A stretch of 26,482 nucleotides of DNA from an uncultured Eubacteriales bacterium (lineage in GTDB: Bacteria > Bacillota > Clostridia > Peptostreptococcales > Anaerovoracaceae). The position numbers were made by a program, and so were the translations under genes. Under the pieces are notes generated by a model, which made no database searches, was not told where the DNA came from, and worked only from the letters and a program-made list of their open reading frames with translations. Numbering within the stretch: the stretch's first letter is position 1; every line of letters starts with the position of its first letter. The DNA is taken from positions 1 to 26,482 of the forward strand of contig UQOC01000029.1 of the NCBI GenBank assembly GCA_900542565.1, given 5' to 3'. Positions 20,371 through 26,482 of this stretch are shown one piece after another.

Positions 20371-22170
20371 TCAATTATTTGATCTATATGTAAACATTTC
20401 TTCTGCGACTTTTGAAAGACCTTCATTTTTCATTTCTAACACAACACCCATTCTTTCTTTTCGTGGATGTGTTGAAATGTTCACAATATCATTGATGTAA
20501 TTTTTCCACCCTGGTGCGTCTATAGTGTCTCTCACATGTGAACATGCCACTAACAGATCTCTTACTTCCTCAGGATGAACAGTCTCATTCTCAAACAATG
20601 AAATGAAGAAACGTCTATATTGCTCCAACGTTAGCGGAATAATCGTCAAACGCTGTTTTATATCGCCTTTTGCATACCACACACCATGTCTAAATGTTTC
20701 TGCTGTATTAGTATCGATCTTCACGGCAACAAACATCCCATATACGGGCTTATCATATTTTAGTACAGCATCGGATACATGCCTACGAACAGGCTCACCT
20801 TCCATAGCTTCCTGTCGTGATGATGTCGACATTGTTACTTCTGTTAGTATTGTAAAATCCGAGAACTCACAATACAAGTCCCCTTTACCGCCACCTGCAG
20901 CAGATACCGGCATAAAGTCAGAATCCAATCTAAATCCACGGACTTCATAAGGCTTATTTTCCAAATGGTTTATTGCTAATGCTGCACGCCATAACGTCCA
21001 TTCAAGATATGCCGGAGTTTCATCCTTTGGTACTTCGATAACATAGTCATCATCATACTCTTTTTTTCCTCCTCCTTTGCTAAGCAACAACATATAGTCC
21101 GCAATTTCCTGCCATTTATTTTTCTGATCTGCTGCGTAATTTATTTCATCTGTCTGAGCAAGAATCGCTTCAAGCCTACGTCTAGCAACATTCACTTCCA
21201 CTGCAGTATTTAATGGCAAATCTGAAATATCAAATACAACACCCCTGTCTTTCATCTGCTTCTTCAGATCAGAAAGAACCACTTTAGCAACATCAAGATC
21301 ATCAGTTGGTAATGGAGCTCCCATCGTCAGCTTTTTAAACTCTTCTAACATAGGCACTGTACTTGCCACATTTTTAGCTAATGCTTCCGCTATAGCATGC
21401 TTTGAAGGGGATATAATTAACCCTCTTCCTTTTCTCTGCAAAACGCCTGAAATGCGAAGATAACGCATATTCATATCACAGTAATCTAAAAAGTTTTCTT
21501 TCTTTTTATCGTAATACTTTCCTCTCTCTTCGATTTCTTTACGGTCAAATGGTCGTTTTGCAGGAGCCTTTTTTCTTCTTTCCCTTAAATCGAGAATATG
21601 ATCGACGACTTCATTAACATCATAAGCAGGATTAGTTGTATGCCCCCAAAGGCCGAATTCGATTCTTGTCAGTTCCGAAGATCCTGTTCTTTTCTCAAGT
21701 TCTAACATTATTGCCAAAATCCATCTAAGCGGTGAATAATGTGCAGATTTATCTGGCAACCAATACTGTTCTACCGCTAATGCTCTTAAAAAACATTCCT
21801 GCATCGCAGGTATCGTATCCGCATTAACAAATAGTCTGCCAAACGGAGTTATAGCGTCAACTTGACCTAAATCTTCTTGCGTAAATCCATTTTCTTTTTT
21901 AACTTGTCCATATATAAAGCCATAACGTTCAAACATCAAACGCCATTTTCTCGCATGGCTACCAGATGGATCTTTTCCGGACTCATTATTTATGATTCCC
22001 TTGTCGTTCAAAAACTTCATAAACCCTAACTCATTGTCACGGCCATGTAAATTTCCAACATACGGAGATTCCGAAAATGCAATAAACCCTTCTTGTATAC
22101 GCATTGGATTACGTAATCCGGTGTTTCCTGCAAGCCAAATGCTTATCTGTTCATTCTGATCAATTCTCAT
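20371..22170 (-). CDS. AlwI-family type IIS restriction endonuclease
   Basis: A 599-aa protein that I assign to the AlwI/MlyI/BstNBI family of type IIS endonucleases, which recognise a short asymmetric site and cut a few bases away. The N-terminal half (1-330) should be the DNA-recognition part (WLAGNTGLRNPMRIQEG, WRLMFERYGFIYG, FGLWGHTTNPAYDVNEVVDHIL). The nuclease core is C-terminal: LEWTLWRAALAI (389-400), then GDLYCEFSDFTILTEVT (430-446), with Asp431, Glu435 and Glu444 as likely metal-binding residues of a PD-(D/E)xK-like fold. It follows the methyltransferase gene by 11 bp. The exact site is unknown; AlwI itself cuts near GGATC, but relatives differ. The length is normal for the family and the frame is intact. 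Confidence 0.88.
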   Translation of the reverse strand: MRIDQNEQISIWLAGNTGLRNPMRIQEGFIAFSESPYVGNLHGRDNELGFMKFLNDKGIINNESGKDPSGSHARKWRLMFERYGFIYGQVKKENGFTQEDLGQVDAITPFGRLFVNADTIPAMQECFLRALAVEQYWLPDKSAHYSPLRWILAIMLELEKRTGSSELTRIEFGLWGHTTNPAYDVNEVVDHILDLRERRKKAPAKRPFDRKEIEERGKYYDKKKENFLDYCDMNMRYLRISGVLQRKGRGLIISPSKHAIAEALAKNVASTVPMLEEFKKLTMGAPLPTDDLDVAKVVLSDLKKQMKDRGVVFDISDLPLNTAVEVNVARRRLEAILAQTDEINYAADQKNKWQEIADYMLLLSKGGGKKEYDDDYVIEVPKDETPAYLEWTLWRAALAINHLENKPYEVRGFRLDSDFMPVSAAGGGKGDLYCEFSDFTILTEVTMSTSSRQEAMEGEPVRRHVSDAVLKYDKPVYGMFVAVKIDTNTAETFRHGVWYAKGDIKQRLTIIPLTLEQYRRFFISLFENETVHPEEVRDLLVACSHVRDTIDAPGWKNYINDIVNISTHPRKERMGVVLEMKNEGLSKVAEEMFTYRSNN

Positions 22171-22181
22171 AAGCTTATCCT

Positions 22182-24059
22182 CTAAAATCCTACAAATAAA
22201 AACTCCTGTACACTGTTTCTATTCGTTTTAGCCGAAGCCTGATTTCCAAAGAAATATCTGTAATCAATTGGAACAACTTCAACATTATCTTTATACTTTT
22301 TCATAATTTGAATCATTTCATCTTGATCCGGTAAACAGTTAGATGAATATGACACAATTATTATGCTATCTTTATATTTGCTAAACAGCTGATCAAAAGC
22401 TTCTGATGCGCCGTTCCTAGTAGAAAAAGGTGTTGGATACGACTTGAATTTTTTGGTTTTAGTATGTTCTTGAATTTCAACACCTTTCCAATCTCTTGCA
22501 ATACCTTCAATGAAATGATACCGTCTAACATATTCGTTATCTGAATGCTTCGAATAATATGGTGGGTCGATATAAACAAGATCCGGATTCACACTTTCTA
22601 CATCCATCGCGTCACCGCATATAGAGCGATTATTTTTTCCATTATCAAATACTGCCGCATTAATTGCTTCAACAGCATTTCTAAACTGCTCCTCTATTGA
22701 TAATTGCAGATCTTTTCTGCCATCATCATACCTTGAACCTGTATATGTAAAAATCCCTCTTGGTCTTTTCTTTGTACATGCTCTGATCAATGCTGCAATA
22801 GCAATTGCCCTCTTATACTCATCTGATATTTGCCAGATATTAGCTCGTAAAATATCGATCACCTGATTTTCTTCATCAGTAAAGTATAAATCTTTAAATG
22901 TTTTTTCCACATAATTATCATTTTTTTCGTTAGGTTTAAAGAGTTCCTCTATCTCTGCTTCTGTTAATGTTGTATCATTATTTTCAATCATTGCTTTAGT
23001 AAAGATTGCCGACATAGACATGTAATCATTACTAATTACTCTTTTACCTTCTGATTTAAACATATATCCAACAATGCCTGACCCTGAAAACAGATCTAAT
23101 ACAGAATCGAATTCAAAGCAAGATGCTACCGACCATATTTCATCCAAAAGTTTGCTCTTTGAACCCATAAATCTCGTCGGTGGATACTTATTGGTTTGAT
23201 CATTTATTTTTTTCAGTTCCAATGGTAACTTAATTCGCTTTGACGGATATGCCGTAACAATAACATCCTCTCCCCTTCTTGTAGAACCTTTTGATGATAT
23301 GGCTCTCATGGTTGGAATAACTTCAAGATCAAAGTCACCATACATTTCATGTACTAATGGATGATTTGAATTTGTCAACATCAAATAACATCCTCTTTCA
23401 TATAGCTTTTTATATAATTCCGCTAAATTTCTCTGATCTTCTTCATAAAATTGTTCCTTCGTGTATCGTTTAAAGTCACCATATTCAGATACCGGTATAT
23501 ACGGCGGATCCAAAAATACAAAATCTCCTGCCTGTGCATACTTCTCTAATACATCTATATAGTCCCCACACACGATCGTAGCTTTTTCCAAACGTTTTGA
23601 TACTTCGCGAAGTAAAGATTCATCACATATCTTAGGATTTTTATATTTACCAAATGGTGTATTAAATTGCCCCTTTTTATTTACTCTATATAGTCCATTA
23701 AAACATGTTTTATTTAGATAAATCGTTCTTGCTGCTGCTTCTACAGGTGACATTTCCGACCAATCCTGTTTTCTCACCGCATAAAACATTTCGCTAGTAT
23801 TTTCATACTTCTGAAGACAGCAAATCACTTCATCCACAGAATCGGCAACCTGTCTATACATATTAATCAATTCAGGATTGCTGTCTGAAATAATCGCATT
23901 GTCTGGATCCAAAGCAAAAAATACAGCTCCGCCACCAAAAAATGGTTCAATATATTTGCCAAAATGTGCCGGGATACGTGGGATAATTTCTTTTAACATC
24001 TGTGTTTTCCCACCAGCCCACTTCAGTATTGGCTTTGCCAATATTGTATCTTTTTTCAT
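22182..24059 (-). CDS. Fused two-domain Dam-type adenine DNA methyltransferase (type IIS modification)
   Basis: A 625-aa fusion of two alpha-class (D12/Dam-type) N6-adenine methyltransferases. Domain 1 (1-280) has KWAGGKTQML (13-22), motif I YIEPFFGGGAVFF (36-48) and catalytic D184PPY. Domain 2 (295-625) has RFMGSKSKLL (296-305), motif I LDLFSGSGIVGY (321-332) and catalytic D498PPY. As in M.FokI, such a tandem enzyme can methylate both strands of an asymmetric site, one strand per domain, which matches the type IIS endonuclease gene immediately downstream (11-bp gap). The ribosome site GAGGAGG overlaps the end of the controller gene, 2 bp upstream of this gene's region. Both catalytic motifs are intact. 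Confidence 0.92.
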   Translation of the reverse strand: MKKDTILAKPILKWAGGKTQMLKEIIPRIPAHFGKYIEPFFGGGAVFFALDPDNAIISDSNPELINMYRQVADSVDEVICCLQKYENTSEMFYAVRKQDWSEMSPVEAAARTIYLNKTCFNGLYRVNKKGQFNTPFGKYKNPKICDESLLREVSKRLEKATIVCGDYIDVLEKYAQAGDFVFLDPPYIPVSEYGDFKRYTKEQFYEEDQRNLAELYKKLYERGCYLMLTNSNHPLVHEMYGDFDLEVIPTMRAISSKGSTRRGEDVIVTAYPSKRIKLPLELKKINDQTNKYPPTRFMGSKSKLLDEIWSVASCFEFDSVLDLFSGSGIVGYMFKSEGKRVISNDYMSMSAIFTKAMIENNDTTLTEAEIEELFKPNEKNDNYVEKTFKDLYFTDEENQVIDILRANIWQISDEYKRAIAIAALIRACTKKRPRGIFTYTGSRYDDGRKDLQLSIEEQFRNAVEAINAAVFDNGKNNRSICGDAMDVESVNPDLVYIDPPYYSKHSDNEYVRRYHFIEGIARDWKGVEIQEHTKTKKFKSYPTPFSTRNGASEAFDQLFSKYKDSIIIVSYSSNCLPDQDEMIQIMKKYKDNVEVVPIDYRYFFGNQASAKTNRNSVQEFLFVGF

Positions 24060-24061
24060 TC

Positions 24062-24280
24062 TTACGCCTCCTCTGCAGTATCTTTAGTAAATTCAAGAAT
24101 TTCGTCAACACTGCAATCTAAAGCTTTACAAATTTTTTCAACACTTTCCATTGAAACATATTCGTCTTTCTTAAGGCGTGCAACTATATTTAAACTAATA
24201 CCCGCTTCTTTAGATAATTGAGCATTATTCATTTTTTTATCAACAAGTAAATGAAATAATCTATTATAACTAACAGCCAT
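24062..24280 (-). CDS. XRE-family helix-turn-helix controller of the R-M operon
   Basis: A 72-aa Cro/CI-type protein: NRLFHLLVDKKMNNAQLSKEAGIS (HTH helices 1-2), LNIVARLKKDEYVSMESVEKICKALDCSVDEIL. I start at ATG 24280 (MAVSYNRL), preceded by GGAGGG; the ATG at 24292 overlaps that site. It is first in the operon, 2 bp from the methyltransferase gene. Small HTH proteins at this place in R-M operons usually time endonuclease expression during entry into a new host. The palindrome between -35 and -10 of its promoter is the obvious binding site. Confidence 0.88.
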   Translation of the reverse strand: MAVSYNRLFHLLVDKKMNNAQLSKEAGISLNIVARLKKDEYVSMESVEKICKALDCSVDEILEFTKDTAEEA

Positions 24281-24311
24281 GATTCCCTCCATATCATTTA
24301 CGCTTTTGTTT

Positions 24312-24340
24312 ATAATATCACAATATCGTGATTATCTCAA
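24312..24340 (-). promoter_or_regulatory. R-M operon promoter with operator in the spacer
   Basis: On the minus strand TTGAGA (24340-24335), a 17-bp spacer and TATTAT (24317-24312). The palindrome ATCAC-6-GTGAT (24317-24332) fills the spacer, so a bound dimer would block RNA polymerase. Autorepression by the XRE controller is inferred. Confidence 0.7.
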
Positions 24341-24389
24341 CACAATCATTCATTACCGCCTAAGTATACTTTTCCGCAAGTGCTAACAA

Positions 24390-24431
24390 AAAATTGTTCA
24401 ACCGTCACGAAAGTTTCAATTGAACAATTTT
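24390..24431 (-). terminator. 12-bp inverted repeat between tnpV and the R-M operon
   Basis: AAAATTGTTCAA (24390-24401) is the exact reverse complement of TTGAACAATTTT (24420-24431), with an 18-base spacer. On the minus strand it is followed by a short T-run, so it could terminate tnpV transcripts; on the other strand it also ends in T-rich DNA. It marks the edge of the R-M cassette. Confidence 0.55.
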
Positions 24432-24443
24432 ATAAATTTATTT

Positions 24444-24800
24444 TTATCTATATACAACTTCCTGCAGCACAAATTCTTCTGCCATTCTCATTATAGAGTT
24501 CATTTGCCTTACCCACTCCATAGGATCAGCTGCTTTTAGTTCTTCTGTTATGTCATGTGCTTCTTTTGATTGGTTCACTATAGTTTCAAACATATCCTGT
24601 GCCTGCCTGTCTATATCGGTAAGGTATGAAGTCAATTCTCCACTGGTCAAGAGTCTGAAATATGTAAGCTTCTTGCACTTTCTCAGATATGTTTTATGCT
24701 TGCGGCCAAATCTGCCAATTACGATTTGTTCCTGCTCCGGCAGTTCAAAATTCGGATATAAACGACCTTCATGTTCTGTGTATGTAATATTTCTTTTCAT
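24444..24800 (-). CDS. tnpV: TnpV-like transposon-encoded protein
   Basis: A 118-aa protein with the features of TnpV (PF14198): MKRNITYTEHEGRLYPNFELPEQ at the start, GRFGRKHKTYLRKCKKLTYFRLLTSGELTSYLTDIDRQAQ in the middle, and EELKAADPMEWVRQMNSIMRMAEEFVLQEVVYR at the end. TnpV is a small accessory protein of Clostridial mobilisable and conjugative transposons with no established biochemical role. The start ATG 24800 follows AAGGAG. It ties the island to a mobile element. The R-M cassette begins just downstream, after a strong inverted repeat. Confidence 0.85.
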   Translation of the reverse strand: MKRNITYTEHEGRLYPNFELPEQEQIVIGRFGRKHKTYLRKCKKLTYFRLLTSGELTSYLTDIDRQAQDMFETIVNQSKEAHDITEELKAADPMEWVRQMNSIMRMAEEFVLQEVVYR

Positions 24801-24958
24801 GGATTCGTCTCCTTTTTCTTCAAATACAATTCTAAGTTTTAGGGTTTTAGGCTCTCCTAAGATGGCATTTATTCGCCGGAGGAGTATAAATGCAGTGCTC
24901 GCTGTTACACTGCAACACTTCTATACTTGTTACCGACTGATAATATATATGTAACCTT

Positions 24959-24983
24959 CCCTGCAGAGTTAATGTCTGCAGGG
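24959..24983 (-). terminator. 9-bp hairpin after the replication gene
   Basis: CCCTGCAGA (24959-24967) and TCTGCAGGG (24975-24983) are perfectly complementary around a 7-base loop. It begins 8 bp after the stop of the DUF6017 gene. No T-run follows on the minus strand, so it may protect the mRNA end or act as a weak terminator. The gap 24801-24958 shows no supported gene. Confidence 0.45.
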
Positions 24984-24991
24984 CGGTCTGA

Positions 24992-25933
24992 TTATGCTGT
25001 TTTCATATCGTGATTCACTTTAGTGGTATAATAGCTATCCATCGTAACTGGCGCATTATACATAGCAGTTATCATTACTGCCCGGATGTTTCTGACCTGT
25101 GAGGACATGCCGCTCAGAGAGTCCATAACATAGATTATATGGAACATATTCAGCTTATTAAATCTGTCCTTTACATCTTCAGACGGCTTATCCTCTCCAT
25201 TCACTCTGAAAGTGGATTTACGGCTTGTCAGTACATCAACTGCCAACTCTGTCAGTTCATCCAACATTCCTTTCTTAAAAGGGTAATCCATCGCTATCGC
25301 ATCATATCCAATCTGCTCCTTAAACGCTTCTCTTACTTCACCAGACGATATGATAGGATAGTTTTTGTTGTAATTTTTTGTCGTATTCTCTGTATTTGTC
25401 CGGAAGTTATCTGCTGTAGCTATATGCGGAATTGTGGCAGGCATATATTCATTTTCAGATACTCCTCTGTTAAAATTTATACACAGGGGTAAACCATTTT
25501 TATGCGGATAGGTTAGCTCTCTCAATCGATCTGGAATCAGTTCAATAAACATCACATTGCTCAACTTCTGCCCGCCCACTTCCAAAGTGCGAAACACTCT
25601 CCGAATAACGCCTAAGTTCTCAAGCCGTACTACAGCACTTTTCACTTGTGCCTTGGTGTATCCGAAATGATTTGCAAGCTGATCATAACTTCTCTGCAAT
25701 AAATCAGCCTTGAACTTCTTCCGTATTCCAATCAGTTCGCCAGTCGCTTCATCTCTGACTTCCTGTGGCCGATACCAATAAACAATATCACTCAACAGGA
25801 TTATGGCGATTGAATCCGGCTTCCCTTTCGGCGTCAGTACAGTTTTATACCACGCTGCAGGAATAATGTTCCCTTTAAACTCCATTCCATCTAAAGCATC
25901 CACGATAAGATTCTGCGAGGAATACTGTATCAT
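24992..25933 (-). CDS. Replication-initiator-like protein, winged helix plus DUF6017
   Basis: A 313-aa protein. Residues about 15-140 resemble the winged-helix N-terminal part of phage/plasmid replisome organisers (IILLSDIVYWYRP, DLLQRSYDQLANHFGYTKAQVKSAVVRLENLGVIRRVF). Residues about 200-313 match DUF6017 (YDAIAMDYPFKKGMLDELTELAVDVL, RVNGEDKPSEDVKDRFNKLNMFHIIYVMDSL, NIRAVMITAMYNAPVTMDSYYTTKVNHDM), found at the end of replication initiators in Lachnospiraceae-type elements. It probably supports replication of the excised circular element. The ATG overlaps the stop of the MobC-like gene as ATGA, with GGAGG upstream inside that gene. No iteron origin is visible next to it. Confidence 0.8.
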   Translation of the reverse strand: MIQYSSQNLIVDALDGMEFKGNIIPAAWYKTVLTPKGKPDSIAIILLSDIVYWYRPQEVRDEATGELIGIRKKFKADLLQRSYDQLANHFGYTKAQVKSAVVRLENLGVIRRVFRTLEVGGQKLSNVMFIELIPDRLRELTYPHKNGLPLCINFNRGVSENEYMPATIPHIATADNFRTNTENTTKNYNKNYPIISSGEVREAFKEQIGYDAIAMDYPFKKGMLDELTELAVDVLTSRKSTFRVNGEDKPSEDVKDRFNKLNMFHIIYVMDSLSGMSSQVRNIRAVMITAMYNAPVTMDSYYTTKVNHDMKTA

Positions 25934-26271
25934 GGAGTTTCCTCCTTTCTCTGTCGCTCAAATGCTTCCAAAATTTCCTGCATCGTACGAAGTGGGGTGA
26001 ATAGTTCCGGATCTACAGTTTCCATAGAATCTATTCTTTTCAGTTCCTGTTCTATACGCTGTAAGTTTTTACGAAACTGCACAAGCATTAACGGATTTCC
26101 TGTCGCTATGATTCTCTGATGCAAAACGCTATCAATAATAAAGTCCTGACGCTTTTTATATCCGCACAGCCTTACTCTTTTATCGAACTCCTCACTTTCT
26201 GCCTGAGACATCCGGAATGCAACAGTTACTTCTCGTACTCTCCCATACTTATCCTTACTCTTCTCTGTCAT
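25930..26271 (-). CDS. MobC-like ribbon-helix-helix mobilisation protein
   Basis: A 113-aa basic protein with an N-terminal ribbon-helix-helix pattern (REVTVAFRMSQAESEEFDKRVRLCGYKKRQDFIIDSVLHQRI) and a C-terminal helical part with a likely coiled coil (VQFRKNLQRIEQELKRID). Proteins of this shape act as relaxosome accessory factors (MobC) that help the relaxase at oriT; a plain RHH repressor is the alternative. No relaxase gene is in the window. The ATG lies inside the last codons of the integrase fragment and its end overlaps the replication gene start, forming a compact int-mobC-rep order. Confidence 0.6.
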   Translation of the reverse strand: MTEKSKDKYGRVREVTVAFRMSQAESEEFDKRVRLCGYKKRQDFIIDSVLHQRIIATGNPLMLVQFRKNLQRIEQELKRIDSMETVDPELFTPLRTMQEILEAFERQRKEETP

Positions 26272-26440
26272 TTATCATTGCCATCCTTTCTACATCCAGC
26301 TTGTCCGCAATCTCATTCTGAATCGTTGGAAATAGGTGCGCATATCTGTAGGTTATCTCAATTGCTTCATGACCTATGCGATCTGCGATAGCCAATGCTG
26401 AATACCCCAAATTAATCAGCAGCGATACATGAGAATGCCG
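26255..26440 (-). pseudogene. int: C-terminal fragment of a tyrosine integrase
   Basis: The last 61 residues of a tyrosine recombinase: the box II Arg-His (RHSHVSLLINLGYSALAIAD), the GHE motif and the catalytic Tyr in TYRYAHLFP are present. Immediately before the Arg codon (26438-26440) there is an in-frame TAA (26441-26443), and the sequence beyond to 26482 does not encode the expected upstream HGL part. So the gene is broken or interrupted at this point, and the N-terminal and box I parts are missing. The break could be a deletion, or an insertion whose other end is outside the window. Confidence 0.75.
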
Positions 26441-26482
26441 TTACGGTATAATAACGACAAACAGAAAAAGCCTTTATTTTCA

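Larger units (their letters stand above)
15290..26482 (-). mobile_element. Integrated mobile element carrying a defence island
   Basis: All genes from 15507 on are on one strand and are markedly AT-rich up to about 24430, unlike the left part. The right end carries mobile-element genes (integrase remnant, MobC-like, DUF6017 replication protein, TnpV). The middle carries restriction-modification, Schlafen/HATPase, methyltransferase, ParA and SIR2 genes. The left border is placed at the composition change near 15290; the right border is beyond the window or at the integrase truncation (26440). No direct-repeat attachment sites could be identified. Confidence 0.6.

Noticed and set aside
24890..24940. 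16-aa plus-strand peptide with a good GGAGGAG ribosome site
   Set aside because: Isolated, Cys-rich random sequence with no promoter or family; probably chance.
1..26482. tRNA or rRNA genes and a tRNA attachment site for the island
   Set aside because: No cloverleaf-like or rRNA sequence was found on either strand by eye.

Overview
The window looks like a chromosome segment of a Gram-positive anaerobe of the class Clostridia. Signs are strong AGGAGG-type ribosome sites, several TTG/GTG starts, a CBS/DRTGG-type inorganic pyrophosphatase, Fe-S oxidoreductases, FeoA/FeoB with a FeoB-associated Cys-rich protein, TnpV- and DUF6017-type mobile-element genes, and a probable selenoprotein. The genus cannot be fixed from sequence alone. 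UGA is an ordinary stop in many genes here (for example feoB and the 17404-18582 methyltransferase), so the standard bacterial code applies.

Bases 1-15290, of moderate GC, carry housekeeping and accessory genes in small units: a TIGR04076-like gene interrupted by an in-frame UGA at its conserved Cys position (probable selenocysteine); an ABM-domain protein; a nucleoside phosphorylase; a MerR/GyrI-type regulator convergent with a Mn-dependent pyrophosphatase; a Gdx-type guanidinium exporter behind a leader that folds like a guanidine-sensing transcriptional switch; an unknown 197-aa protein; a half-rhodanese remnant; a CstA-type transporter; a DUF3592-like membrane protein; the feoA-feoB-Cys-rich operon with two similar palindromic boxes; a QueG-like Fe-S protein; a MATE transporter behind tandem 22-bp repeats and a 5' leader terminator; an aldo/keto reductase with C-terminal ferredoxin motifs; and an arsenate reductase.

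From about 15290 the sequence becomes visibly AT-rich and every gene is on the minus strand. This looks like an integrated mobile element carrying a defence island. Read from the right end it has a truncated tyrosine integrase, a MobC-like ribbon-helix-helix protein, a winged-helix/DUF6017 replication protein and TnpV. Next comes a compact type IIS restriction-modification operon: an XRE controller with an operator inside its own promoter, a fused two-domain adenine methyltransferase and an AlwI-family endonuclease. After that is a Schlafen-AlbA_2/HATPase putative regulator, then a tightly overlapping three-gene operon of beta-class DNA methyltransferase, ParA-type ATPase and SIR2-domain protein.

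The most interesting candidate for a new system is this last set. The methyltransferase, ParA and SIR2 genes are joined by two ATGA start/stop overlaps. The promoter regions of this operon and of the neighbouring Schlafen/HATPase gene both contain ATCAAC-type direct repeats at about 11-bp phase, with predicted -35 boxes inside the repeats. This suggests one co-regulated four-gene module, probably anti-phage. I know of no described system with this composition, but I could not search. The second highlight is the probable selenoprotein at 131-475, which ordinary gene calling would truncate.
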